DNA of 64,000 nucleotides from Roseimicrobium sp. ORNL1 (GTDB lineage: Bacteria > Verrucomicrobiota > Verrucomicrobiia > Verrucomicrobiales > Verrucomicrobiaceae): assembly GCF_011044495.1 (NCBI RefSeq), contig NZ_CP049143.1, positions 6,448,001-6,512,000 on the forward strand, read 5' to 3'. A program made the position numbers and the translations under genes. Within the stretch, counting starts at the first letter, position 1; the number at the start of each line of letters is the position of its first letter. The notes beneath the pieces were generated by a model. That model did not search any database. It was not told where the DNA came from and saw nothing but the letters and a program-made list of their open reading frames with translations. Positions 1 through 8,865 of this stretch are shown one piece after another.

Positions 1-169
1 TCCGTTCTCTGATTGCATGTAGGCCCGCTCGCGTTTGTATCAAAAAATCTTCGGGAGCATTCACAGGCCGTATGCAAATCACAGATCCGGAGCCCCCGGA
101 ATGCGCTCAGCACAAGCTCCAAGGAACGTCGAAGGGATTGGCCGCAAAAAGACGCAAAAGGCACAAGAA

Positions 170-396
170 GAGGCGCCAGCCAATGTGGTCCCGTACGCGG
201 GACTGCCCTCAGCGTGAATCAAAACCCAGTCGCGAAGCGCCAAATATTCAGAGGACACCATCCGCCCTCAGACGTTGCATCAGGACACATCACACCATAC
301 AGGCTTCGATCCACCTCAAAGGGAAGCACAGGCGCTGCGCGCAAAAATAGAATGATTCACGCTGAGGGCAGCGTGAGCCACCTTGGCTGGCGCCTC
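170..396. repeat. Intergenic inverted-repeat doublet A
   Basis: The arms 170-221 and 353-396 are reverse complements at both ends: GAGGCGCCAGCCAA with GTGG on the outside and CTGCCCTCAGCGTGAATCA on the inside. The centres of the arms differ; the left one carries a small GTCCCG/CGGGAC hairpin. The rest of 1-449 shows no convincing gene: open frames there have no recognisable protein and overlap these repeats. The layout is the same as the other intergenic doublets in the window. Confidence 0.7.
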
Positions 397-449
397 CTCT
401 CTGGCACCCTCAGGCTATCAACTATCAACCCTAAACCATCAACTCCCTC

Positions 450-1232
450 TCACAGCGCTCTCGCATACGCCCCACCATCCACCAACAACGCCTCACCGGT
501 GATGTAGCTTCCTGCTTCACTCGCGAGCAGCAGGGCCGGACCAGCGAGTTCCCTCGGCTGCCCCCAGCGTTGCAGGGCCGTGCGGGTGGCGAAGGCATCC
601 TTCTCCTTGTCATTCAAAAGGCTCATCGGCAGATCGGTGAGGAAAGGTCCGGGGCAGAGGCAGTTCACGGTGATGTTGTACGTGCCCAGGTCCAGTGCGC
701 TCGCTTTGGCCATGCCGATGAGGCCCGCCTTGCAGGCGGAATAGACATTGCGCTTCTCCTTCGAGCCCACGCCCAATACGGAGGACACATGGATGATGCG
801 ACCCCACTGGCGCGACTTCATCCCCGGCACCAGCGCCCGCGTGAGCGCCATGCAACTCGTGAGGTCCAGTTCCACAATACGGTCCCAGGCTTCATCCGTG
901 ATTTCATCGATGGCCTGCGGCTGGTTGCTGCCCGCGTTGTTCACCAGGATGTCCACCTTGCCCAGGCGCTTCTCCGCCTCGGCCGCCAGATTCTTCACCT
1001 GCGCGCGGTCCACCATGTCCGCCACCATCCACTCTACCTTCACCGAAAGCCCCTCACCAATCTCCGCCGCCGCCTTCTTCAACTCCTCCTCACTCCGGCT
1101 GGAGATGAACACATCCGCCCCCGCCTCCGCAAACCCCCGCGCCATCGCCTTGCCCAGTCCCTTGCTGCCGCCCGTCACCAATGCCGACTTGCCCGTGAGA
1201 TCGAAGAGAGGATGGATATGTGCCTGTGCCAT
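450..1232 (-). CDS. SDR-family NAD(P)-dependent oxidoreductase
   Basis: A 260-aa classical short-chain dehydrogenase/reductase. The Rossmann nucleotide motif TGGSKGLG is at residues 20-27, NNAG follows in the middle, and the catalytic Ser (VSSVLG) and YSACK (YxxxK) follow. The C-terminus has the usual TGEALLVDGG. Length is normal for the FabG-like class. Start: an upstream in-frame ATG at 1268 would add a proline-rich MHPPPPP leader, so the internal ATG at 1232 (MAQAHIHPLFDL) is preferred. It probably reduces or oxidises a carbonyl/alcohol in the cytoplasm; the substrate cannot be read from sequence. It stands alone, divergent from the nuclease-ATPase gene at 1404. Confidence 0.9.
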   Translation of the reverse strand: MAQAHIHPLFDLTGKSALVTGGSKGLGKAMARGFAEAGADVFISSRSEEELKKAAAEIGEGLSVKVEWMVADMVDRAQVKNLAAEAEKRLGKVDILVNNAGSNQPQAIDEITDEAWDRIVELDLTSCMALTRALVPGMKSRQWGRIIHVSSVLGVGSKEKRNVYSACKAGLIGMAKASALDLGTYNITVNCLCPGPFLTDLPMSLLNDKEKDAFATRTALQRWGQPRELAGPALLLASEAGSYITGEALLVDGGAYARAL

Positions 1233-1403
1233 GGCGGGATTGTAGCGTGGGGGTGGAGGGGGATGCAAGTAGCCTAATCGAACATGAATGCACTCACATC
1301 GACCAAGGACGTCTTCGCGTTTTACACTTGCCTTCCCGAATTCAGTTAAATACGTTCATTTAGTCCAAGGAAAAAATATCACTCTAGCGACGACTCAACG
1401 TAT

Positions 1404-3923
1404 ATGAATGCGGATCCCATTGATGCTCGCGCGGCCAAGCTTGCTGAAATTATAGAATGGTACACAGCGCACTCGGCCTCTGTGGTCAGCGAGTCTGACA
1501 CCAGGCTCAAGATGATTGACCGAATCCTTCGCGAGGCACTTGGGTGGGAAATTGAGAATACGCAAACTGAGGAAGACGCAGGCGAAGGACGACTGGACTA
1601 TCGCTATACCGTGGGCTGCGGCACGAGGGCAGTAGTGGAAGCCAAACGCACTACAGTAAACTTTGAAATACCATCTCATCGTTCTGGTCAAGCTTTCTTA
1701 CTCAATGGCCCAGTTTTTGGAGTGAATGCACGCTACGCCATTAAGCAAGTAGTGACGTACTGTGCATTCAAAAGCGCCGAACTGGCATGCTGCACCAATG
1801 GCAATCAATGGATCATTTTTCGCGGAAATCGCCTTGGAGACGGCCGCGACGTACTCGAAGGAAAAGGATATATTTTCGCAAGCCTTCCCGATGTGCAAGG
1901 TGCGTTTAGCCTCTTTCATGACCTTTTGTCTCGGGAGTCGTTGACGTCCCTCCGCTTTCGAGGAGTTCTACAACAAGCCGAAGGCGTAAAGCTTCGTAAT
2001 ATCGGCTTCGCCCGCTCGATCCGCACCCAGGACACGAGAAGACTATTGCCCCGTGATGCTTTTGCCATCGACTTCGAGATGGTCATGTCCTCATTCTTTC
2101 AGCGCTTAAAAGGAGAGACCGACGCTGACATGATTGGGGCCTGCTTTGTGGTTTCCGATGAATCTGAACGAGCTGAATCACGCATTACCCGAATCGCAGA
2201 TGACCTCGTTCACAAAGTGCGTGAACTCAATACAGATACGGGTCGTGAGTTGGCAAACTTAATCAGCCAAGTACAGCAACTTCACAAAAACCGATTCGTC
2301 CTACTTGTAGGCACCAAAGGCGCCGGGAAATCAACGTTTATTGACCGCTTCTTTGCACATGTTTTGCCGAAGAACATCCTGGACGGGCTTGTTCTAATTC
2401 GCGCCGACCTCCTACATTGCGACGGCAACATAGCCCATCTCCATAATTGGCTCAACTCGACCCTGCTCTCAGCATGCGAAAACTCTGTTTACGGCACAGA
2501 GGGCCCCGATTGGAATGAGACGATAGGAGCAATGTTCTGGAAGGAGTACAAGAGGTGGAAGACCACGACGAAGAAGGTTCTTTATGAACAAAATAAGCCG
2601 AAGTTTGACATCCAATTTGGAGACTATGTTGAGGAGTGCCGAAAGCTTGACCCTCATGACTACATAAAGCGCCTACTCGGGAATGTCGTTAGAAGCAGAA
2701 AAAAGGTGCCTTGCCTCATTCTCGACAATACCGATCACCACAGCATCGAGTTCCAAGAGGCAGTTTTTCAGTACGCCAGATCGCTATATGAGGCAGAACT
2801 ATGCATGGTCATCATGCCCATTACTGATCGGACAAGCTGGCAGCTTTCTAAACAAGGCGTTTTGCAATCATTCGAGAGCGAGGTTCTTCATCTTCCCGTT
2901 CCAGAAGCATATAGAGTAGTAGAACGACGCATCCACTATCTTTCGGAGAAGATATCCGAAGCCAAATCCAAACAAAATGCCAGCTACTTCATTGGCCGAA
3001 ACATCAGACTCGACGTCAATGACATCGAGAAATTCGCTCATGCACTAAACCGTATCTTCGTCGAATCCCAGGCCACTTCAGAATGGATCGGCGCCCTCGT
3101 AAACTATGATGTTCGGCGTCTACTTGAGCTTGTCAAAAACATAGTCAGCTCACCACATTTGACCATTGATCGATTGTTCGCCGCACACACATTGAACGAC
3201 GCCGACGTGATCGCACCTTGGCGAATCAAACAGGCGATTATCAAGGGCGGCTATGACATATATCCTTCTGGAGAACATCAGTTTGTTCAAAATTGCTTTC
3301 AACTTATTGAGGACCCACCAACTTCACCTCTGCTCTGCCTACGAATTCTTCAATTCTTGCGCGATGTTCCTCCCGCTAATGAAGGGGAAGTTGCGGCATT
3401 CGTCCCAATCTCGGAAGTCTATGAGTATTTCGCAGCTATGGGATTTGAGAGCCGCTCAATAACCCAATCAATCGAACGCATGCTGGCTGCAGGGCTGGTT
3501 CTTAACTACGATCCATCTGTTTCCACTGTAGAAAAACTAACAAAGATCGAAATCTCTCCATCTGGGCGAATACACTTACTATGGGGAACAACAGACGAAG
3601 ACTATATTAAAACCATGGCTCAGGTGACTGCCATTCGTGACGAAAACACATTTCAATTGATTTATGGATACGCGAGAAACATGGCCCAAAACTGGGCTAA
3701 CGTCCTAGTTTCCTTCGTTGATTATTTGCAGGCCGAGGATCGCAATTGGTGTAATATACCAACGCACAAACATTATTCAGGGCAGGGAAAACTTCTGAAT
3801 CGCCTCAATCGAGTTGCTGAAGACGCCAAACGTACTGCAGACGCTAGAGGCGGCTTTACACGATTCAGTAGCAAGTATACGGAACCTCGGAATCACGGTA
3901 GTCCAGCCACAAAGAGCGAGTGA
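1404..3923 (+). CDS. HsdR-N-like nuclease fused to P-loop ATPase (candidate defence protein)
   Basis: This is an 839-aa protein. Residues about 10-130 look like the N-terminal nuclease domain of type I restriction R subunits: an LGW segment (46-48), then D65 and E79-A-K81 as a PD-(D/E)xK signature. Residues about 280-600 are a P-loop ATPase with Walker A GTKGAGKS (303-310), a Walker B-like LILD ending at D441, a sensor-1-like ITDR (473-476) and an NYDVRRLLEL stretch (567-576) like sensor 2 of ORC/STAND ATPases. Residues about 640-730 resemble a winged helix. No helicase motifs, methylase or specificity subunit is present, so this is not an ordinary type I enzyme. ATG at 1404 has no clear ribosome site. 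The gene is visibly AT-richer than its neighbours, which suggests transfer. It is followed after 3 bases by a DUF3883 gene. ATP-dependent DNA cleavage against phage is inferred, not shown. Confidence 0.75.
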   Translation: MNADPIDARAAKLAEIIEWYTAHSASVVSESDTRLKMIDRILREALGWEIENTQTEEDAGEGRLDYRYTVGCGTRAVVEAKRTTVNFEIPSHRSGQAFLLNGPVFGVNARYAIKQVVTYCAFKSAELACCTNGNQWIIFRGNRLGDGRDVLEGKGYIFASLPDVQGAFSLFHDLLSRESLTSLRFRGVLQQAEGVKLRNIGFARSIRTQDTRRLLPRDAFAIDFEMVMSSFFQRLKGETDADMIGACFVVSDESERAESRITRIADDLVHKVRELNTDTGRELANLISQVQQLHKNRFVLLVGTKGAGKSTFIDRFFAHVLPKNILDGLVLIRADLLHCDGNIAHLHNWLNSTLLSACENSVYGTEGPDWNETIGAMFWKEYKRWKTTTKKVLYEQNKPKFDIQFGDYVEECRKLDPHDYIKRLLGNVVRSRKKVPCLILDNTDHHSIEFQEAVFQYARSLYEAELCMVIMPITDRTSWQLSKQGVLQSFESEVLHLPVPEAYRVVERRIHYLSEKISEAKSKQNASYFIGRNIRLDVNDIEKFAHALNRIFVESQATSEWIGALVNYDVRRLLELVKNIVSSPHLTIDRLFAAHTLNDADVIAPWRIKQAIIKGGYDIYPSGEHQFVQNCFQLIEDPPTSPLLCLRILQFLRDVPPANEGEVAAFVPISEVYEYFAAMGFESRSITQSIERMLAAGLVLNYDPSVSTVEKLTKIEISPSGRIHLLWGTTDEDYIKTMAQVTAIRDENTFQLIYGYARNMAQNWANVLVSFVDYLQAEDRNWCNIPTHKHYSGQGKLLNRLNRVAEDAKRTADARGGFTRFSSKYTEPRNHGSPATKSE

Positions 3924-3926
3924 AGT

Positions 3927-4775
3927 ATGGAAGGAGATTGGAATGCTCAAGAGGTAGAAGCCGCTGTGGCCGACTACTTTGAAATGCTCGCGAAAGAGCT
4001 ACGATCCGAGCCATTTAACAAAGCCGAGCATAATCGCAATCTTCGAAAGGTAATTGCACGGAGGACCGCTGGTTCAATTGAAAGAAAGCATCAGAACATA
4101 AGCGCCGTCTTGATATTGCTCGGTTTTCCGTACATCAAGGGATACAAGCCATTCAAAAATTTTCAACACTTGCTCGGCAGCGTAGTGGAAGCCCGATTGA
4201 ATCAGGCAGTACATCTCAAAGAGCTCGCCAGTTCAGTGGTCACACAGACTACGCCCCCCATTCCTCCAATTGGAGACTTTAGTGACTTATGCGTGTCGCC
4301 ACCAGTTCGCGACGAATTGCAGTCGAGGATTTATGAAACTCGTCAATTTATGCCTCAAGGTACCCACCTGAACTACTTAGAGCTTGAGGCATCAAATCGT
4401 TCGCTTGGAGCAGCTGGTGAAGAGTTTGTGATTCAACTTGAACATCGTCGTCTCTGGATCGCCGGAAAGCACAGCCTAGCCGAAAGAATCGAGCATGTTT
4501 CAAAGACGAAGGGTGACGGCTTGGGGTACGATATTCTCTCCTTTGAGGAGTCTGGAAAAGAGCGACTTATCGAAGTAAAAACGACTAGTTTCGGCCAAAT
4601 GACACCCTTTTTCCTCTCTCGAAACGAACTGCTCGCATCCAAAGCTCTCTCGGATCTTTACCAGCTTTACAGAGTCTTTTCATTTCGGAAGGATCCGAGA
4701 CTCTACACACTGCGAGGTTCACTTCAGGACTGTTGTGAACTCGAGCCGGTAAACTACTCGGCATTCCCACAGTAA
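3927..4775 (+). CDS. DUF3883 (NO VEIN C-terminal-type) nuclease-like protein, partner of the ATPase
   Basis: A 282-aa protein in two parts. Residues 1-95 form a helical domain (VADYFEML, NKAEHNR, IERKHQNISAVL, GYKP) of the type found ahead of HNH or DUF3883 domains in restriction-like proteins. Residues about 155-250 match DUF3883, with GEEFV (E165), GYDILSF (D202) and IEVKTT (E216, K218); together these give a PD-(D/E)xK-like constellation. The ATG is 3 bases after the stop of the nuclease-ATPase gene, so the two are almost certainly co-translated and work together. Composition is also AT-rich. Nuclease activity and a defence role are inferences from the family. The gene ends 77 bp from the convergent nuoF stop. 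Confidence 0.78.
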   Translation: MEGDWNAQEVEAAVADYFEMLAKELRSEPFNKAEHNRNLRKVIARRTAGSIERKHQNISAVLILLGFPYIKGYKPFKNFQHLLGSVVEARLNQAVHLKELASSVVTQTTPPIPPIGDFSDLCVSPPVRDELQSRIYETRQFMPQGTHLNYLELEASNRSLGAAGEEFVIQLEHRRLWIAGKHSLAERIEHVSKTKGDGLGYDILSFEESGKERLIEVKTTSFGQMTPFFLSRNELLASKALSDLYQLYRVFSFRKDPRLYTLRGSLQDCCELEPVNYSAFPQ

Positions 4776-4852
4776 AGGGCGGTCGCTTCGTATCTTGAAG
4801 CGAGTTCATTGAGCCAGTAGTTAGAGTCGGACCACTCTTAACCCTAGCATTT

Positions 4853-6256
4853 TTACACCTCCAACCCCGCAGCCGCCAAGACGGTCTCGGGATTGACCAC
4901 CTTGCCTTCCAGCTCTTCGCGGGTGCCGGACTTGAGTTCGTCGCGGAACTTCTTCACGAAGCTTTGGGTGGGCCAGGAGCAGGCTTCGCCGAAGGCGCAG
5001 ATGGTCTTGCCTTCGATGTTGTTGGCGACGCGCTCGAGTTCATCCACGTCCGAGGGGCTGGCGGTGCCGGCCACGATGCGGTCGCTGATTTTCTTCATCC
5101 ACAGGGAACCCTCGCGGCAGGGGGTGCACTGGCCGCAGGATTCGTGGGCGTAGAAGGCGTTCAGGTTGTTGATGACCCAGGACATGGAGCGGGAGTCATC
5201 CATGATGATGACACCGCCGGAGCCGGCCATGGAGCCGCAAGCGGCCATGGTGTCGAAGTCCATGGGGATGTCCATGATGGTGAGCTCGCGGCCGTCCTTG
5301 AGCTTGAACTTCTCATCGGCGCGCAACACCTTCGCGGAGGAGCCGCCGGGGATGATGGCCTTGAGCTTGCGTCCGGGCTTGAGGCCGCCGCAGAGGTCAT
5401 TGATGACCTCGCCCATGGTGACCTTGCCCACCTGCACTTCGAAGTAGCCGGGCTTCTGCACGTCGCCGCTCACGCAGAGGATGCGGGTGCCGGTGTTGTT
5501 CGGCGTGCCGAGCTTGGCGTACTCTTCGCCGCCCATCTCGATGATGTGCTTCACGTGGCAGAGGGACTCCACGTTGTTCACAATCGTGGGGCACATGTAG
5601 AGGCCGAGGGCCGCGGGGAAATAGGGCGGCTTGATGCGCGGGTAGGGGCGCTTGCCTTCGAGGGACTCGATGAGGCCGGTCTCCTCCCCGCAGATGTACG
5701 CGCCCGCGCCGCGGTGCACGTAGATCTCAAGGTCGTAACCCTTGCCGAGAATGTTCTTGCCCAGGAAGCCCTTGGCGCGCGCTTCATCGAGCGCCTTCTC
5801 CAAGATGATGGCGGCTTCCGGGAACTCTTCGCGGATGTAGATGTAGGCGAGGCTCGCCTTCACCGCGAAGCAGGAGATCACCATGCCCTCCACGAGCTGG
5901 TGGGGGTCCTGGTGCATGATGTAGCGGTCCTTGAAGGTGCCGGGCTCGGACTCGTCCGCGTTGCAGATGAGGTAGACGGGCTTGGTATTCGTGGGCGGGA
6001 TGAAGCCCCACTTCACGCCGGTGGGGAAACCCGCGCCGCCACGACCGCGCAGGCCGGCCTTCTTCACGTCGTCAATGATGGCCTGGCGTTCCATGCCCAT
6101 GGCCTTCTTGAGCTGCTCGTACCCGCCATGCTTCATGTAGCACTCGATGGACGGATCATAGCCCTCGCGGTCCACATTCTTGAAGATGAGGCGGTGCTCA
6201 CGGGCGTGAGGCTGCTTGCCCTGCTTGTATTGGATCTTGGTCGCGGCGGAGGCCAT
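4853..6256 (-). CDS. nuoF: NADH-quinone oxidoreductase subunit F
   Basis: A 467-aa NADH-oxidising, FMN- and 4Fe-4S-binding subunit of respiratory complex I. Visible motifs are the glycine-rich GRGGAGFPTGVKW (NADH/FMN), GAGAYICGEETGL, and the cluster ligands SCGQCTPCREG followed about 40 residues later by TICAFGEACSW. The ATG at 6256 (MASAATKI) is preferred over the one at 6292, which would add a short proline-rich leader. No other nuo gene lies next to it: nuoE is absent upstream, and the downstream neighbour is the defence-like cassette. The gene is therefore separated from the usual nuo operon. A CRP-type palindrome lies 45 bp upstream of the start. Confidence 0.96.
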   Translation of the reverse strand: MASAATKIQYKQGKQPHAREHRLIFKNVDREGYDPSIECYMKHGGYEQLKKAMGMERQAIIDDVKKAGLRGRGGAGFPTGVKWGFIPPTNTKPVYLICNADESEPGTFKDRYIMHQDPHQLVEGMVISCFAVKASLAYIYIREEFPEAAIILEKALDEARAKGFLGKNILGKGYDLEIYVHRGAGAYICGEETGLIESLEGKRPYPRIKPPYFPAALGLYMCPTIVNNVESLCHVKHIIEMGGEEYAKLGTPNNTGTRILCVSGDVQKPGYFEVQVGKVTMGEVINDLCGGLKPGRKLKAIIPGGSSAKVLRADEKFKLKDGRELTIMDIPMDFDTMAACGSMAGSGGVIIMDDSRSMSWVINNLNAFYAHESCGQCTPCREGSLWMKKISDRIVAGTASPSDVDELERVANNIEGKTICAFGEACSWPTQSFVKKFRDELKSGTREELEGKVVNPETVLAAAGLEV

Positions 6257-6300
6257 GAGGCGGGAAGATGCTACCGGGGTGGCGGGGGGCAAGGGCGATT

Positions 6301-6316
6301 TGTGAAAAATTTCACA
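6301..6316. promoter_or_regulatory. CRP/FNR-family-type palindrome upstream of nuoF
   Basis: The 16 bases TGTGAAAAATTTCACA form a perfect dyad, TGTGA-N6-TCACA, which is the core consensus of enterobacterial CRP sites. It lies 45 bp upstream of the nuoF start, where it could act as activator or repressor site depending on the promoter. The regulator is not in this window; the site assignment is by pattern only. Confidence 0.55.
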
Positions 6317-6331
6317 AGCGGGAATGGGGCG

Positions 6332-6627
6332 CGTTTGCGGTGGGTGAGCAGTGACTGAGCGATTGTTGAGCGGTGGTTTGGGAGAAGCTGCTGGTGGGGC
6401 GGACCGTGGCAGGCGGGATGGGGAGAGGTGGGATGTCAGGGGTTCGGGAACGAGGCGTTCCCGTTCCTTGGGCCTTTGCGGTGCGCCGGAGGATGGCGGG
6501 GTCAGAGGTAGGTAACGCGCCTGAGGGGGGGCAGGAGTGCCCCCGATCCTTGGGAATGTGACCTCTGGGTGCTTTTCCTCAAACTACTGCTCAACCATCG
6601 CCAACTACCGCTCAGCCACCGCAAACG
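6332..6627. repeat. Intergenic inverted-repeat doublet B with internal hairpins
   Basis: The arms 6332-6381 and 6578-6627 are about 80% complementary (cgtttgcggtgg and gttgag cores, with one indel). Between them lie two perfect small hairpins: 6446-6462 (GGGAACG-AGG-CGTTCCC) and 6527-6544 (GGGGGCA-GGAG-TGCCCCC). The second is the reverse orientation of the TCCT-loop hairpins seen in the doublets at 20.9, 33.0 and 40.4 kb. The right arm ends just before the stop codon of the next leftward gene. No gene is seen in 6257-6631. Confidence 0.7.
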
Positions 6628-6631
6628 ACAG

Positions 6632-8695
6632 CTATTTCGGCACAAACAGCAGCTTCCCGGTCGCCGGATCACGTTTGTACTCCACGTCCACGGCTTTGCC
6701 TCCGCGGCCTTCAGGAAGCAGCTTGCCTTCGGTATTGAATTCATACCGGCGGCCGTTGGCGCGACGCATCCAACCGATGGGGCTGCCGTCCTTGGCGTAC
6801 AGGTAGATGTCCCGCCAGTTCTTGGGGCTGGTGAGGCGCTGGTCCACGAAGGCGGGGGCGACGGAGCGCTCGAGGAACTCCGGCAACACGGCCTGGCTGA
6901 GCACGGTGAGGTGGAACTGCTTCAAGTGGTGCTTGTCCCCCGCGGTGAGGCGCTCTTCATCGGCAATCAGCTCCACCCGGCCGGTGTCTTCCTGGCCGAG
7001 CAGCACGCCCCAGTCGAGCAGGCGCTTCCGCGCGGCCGCGATGTCCTGCACGGCGGAGGATTTCGAGGATTTGCGGGCCAGGCCCATGAGTTCCTCCTGC
7101 AGCACCACAAACATGTCCGGGGCACTGGAAAGCGTGTCAATGGCGGTGCGCATGGCCTCCACCAGTGAATACTTCCCGCCAATCTCGGGTGCCTCGAGCC
7201 GCTTCCGGAGGCCTTCCTTCAGCTTGGCTTCGACGGCATCTGCCTCTGCCTTCCTGGCCGGGTTTGCAGCGAGGGTGCGCCACTTCTCCTGCTGTGGAGC
7301 GAACTCGTCTGCGATGGCCTGCAGGCGCACCATGGCCTCCTCGGAGAGCCCCTTGGCCAGCAGGCGCATGGGCAGACTCTTCCGCTCCGTATCCGTGCGA
7401 CGCGCCAGGGCCAGCCAGCGCAGATCCGTGGACGGCGGAATGCCGGGGTCGGGATTGCCATTTTCGTAGCAGATCTCCTGCAGCCTCCCCTTTTCATCCA
7501 GGAAGCGCATCTCGTTCGGCAGCATGTAAAAGCTGATGATGGCCGGCGCGGACCACGCGCTGCCGTTCCCGGCGAAGACACCGATATCCACCCGGTGTGT
7601 CTGGATGCCGGAAGCGGCGCGCATCTCCGGGTGCCACTCCACGCTTATATTCGCCTCCGAGGAATCCGGCGAGGTGGGGGTGATCTTTACCTTCCCCGGG
7701 TCCCCCTGAAGCAGCACCCACTTGAGCTTGATCGGCGACTTTTTGAGCGTGCCTGACTTGCGCGCACTGACGGTCATTTCGTAGGCCTTTGATGAGCGTC
7801 GGAAAATGCGGGCGATGCTGCAGGGGGTAGTGCCCACTACTTCGCTCGTGATGGAGGGCGTTTCGAAGTAGTCCCGGCCCGACACCGCGGCGCTCTCACT
7901 CACCACATCCAGGAGCACCACCGGGGGGATGGAGGCATCCTTCATCTGGTGGGCGAGTTCGATGAACTTCAGCTCGTCAATTTGCGTGCCATCGAACACG
8001 GGTGGATGGGCCTTGCCCGAGAAGTAGTCCTCGTCATTCTGCACCATCTTGTTGCTGCGGCGGAAGATGCTCTGCAGCGCCGGCATGAGGGCGCGGCTTT
8101 TGATCAGTGTGGCCTGCGTGTCCGGAGGCAGGGCGCCGGCGGCGGCGAGGAAGGCACGCACGAAGGGCTGGTCTGTGTACGAGGAGCCCTGAGAAATCAC
8201 GAGCAAGGGGAGGTTCGCCGTGTAGAGGTCCCCCCATCCTCCCAGCCCATTCCACCCGGGGTCGTAGTCCTGATGCTCGGGATAGACGAAGAGGTTGTTG
8301 CTCAGGTACTGGGTGGTCAGAAACAGGAAACCCTGCGGCTGAATCGTGTACAGGCGAGGCAGGCTCCCACCCCGCTCCGCGGGCGCTGACATGGAGCAGT
8401 TTCCGATGAGCGGGGACTGCCGGATCATATTGGCGGGGCCGATGTGGACCTTGGACGCCGCCTCCGAATCGGAGGGAGTATAGGCCTTTAACTGGGGCCA
8501 CTCGGCCGTATTGATACGGGAATGGTCGCCGTCCCTGTTCTCATACCCGATGGCGGAGAGCCCGGCGGCCGTGCCTGCCTTGAACCATCCATTCAACCGT
8601 TGCCCCACTTCGTCGGTGCGCGTGGTGACCTGCCCGGGCGCACGTGTCGTGATCGCCGCCAGTACCAGCCAGAAGCCGGTGACGAGAAGGCGCAT
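6632..8695 (-). CDS. Large exported protein of unknown function
   Basis: About 687 aa from the ATG at 8695 (MRLLVTGFWLVLAA), which begins a good Sec signal peptide ending near APGQ; an ATG at 8722 would add nine residues before it. No family was recognised. The mature protein has a long N-terminal region with aromatic patches (WNGLGGWGDLY), a beta-rich middle (residues about 300-420), then a helical, charged segment (about 440-600). It closes with a short repeat-like tail (YEFNTEGKLLPEGRG, YKRDPATGKLLFVPK) that resembles YD/RHS-type strands. It is probably periplasmic or surface-exposed. It is transcribed towards nuoF but separated from it by 375 bp of repeat sequence, so co-transcription is doubtful. 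Confidence 0.72.
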   Translation of the reverse strand: MRLLVTGFWLVLAAITTRAPGQVTTRTDEVGQRLNGWFKAGTAAGLSAIGYENRDGDHSRINTAEWPQLKAYTPSDSEAASKVHIGPANMIRQSPLIGNCSMSAPAERGGSLPRLYTIQPQGFLFLTTQYLSNNLFVYPEHQDYDPGWNGLGGWGDLYTANLPLLVISQGSSYTDQPFVRAFLAAAGALPPDTQATLIKSRALMPALQSIFRRSNKMVQNDEDYFSGKAHPPVFDGTQIDELKFIELAHQMKDASIPPVVLLDVVSESAAVSGRDYFETPSITSEVVGTTPCSIARIFRRSSKAYEMTVSARKSGTLKKSPIKLKWVLLQGDPGKVKITPTSPDSSEANISVEWHPEMRAASGIQTHRVDIGVFAGNGSAWSAPAIISFYMLPNEMRFLDEKGRLQEICYENGNPDPGIPPSTDLRWLALARRTDTERKSLPMRLLAKGLSEEAMVRLQAIADEFAPQQEKWRTLAANPARKAEADAVEAKLKEGLRKRLEAPEIGGKYSLVEAMRTAIDTLSSAPDMFVVLQEELMGLARKSSKSSAVQDIAAARKRLLDWGVLLGQEDTGRVELIADEERLTAGDKHHLKQFHLTVLSQAVLPEFLERSVAPAFVDQRLTSPKNWRDIYLYAKDGSPIGWMRRANGRRYEFNTEGKLLPEGRGGKAVDVEYKRDPATGKLLFVPK

Positions 8696-8865
8696 ATATA
8701 GAGAAGAGGATCCCGGCATCACGATATGTAGATACTACGGTCTCATTAGGCTTGTGGACCAGCTTTGCACGCAAGTTCCGGCGCGATTTGCACGGGTGGG
8801 ATTTTGACAAAGTATTTACGTGGAAAATCCTTGCGAAAGGCAAGAAAAAAGCCTATGCCAATACC

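Noticed and set aside
1404-4775. Classification as a type I or type II restriction-modification system
   Set aside because: There is an HsdR-N-like nuclease domain, but no SF2 helicase motifs, no DNA methylase and no specificity subunit in or next to the cassette.
4964-6358. A 464-codon open frame on the plus strand opposite nuoF
   Set aside because: Its product is a low-complexity Gly/Ala/Val/His-rich chain with no motifs, the usual by-product of a GC-rich gene read backwards. Similar long antisense frames at 16531-17535 and 17785-19173 were rejected for the same reason.
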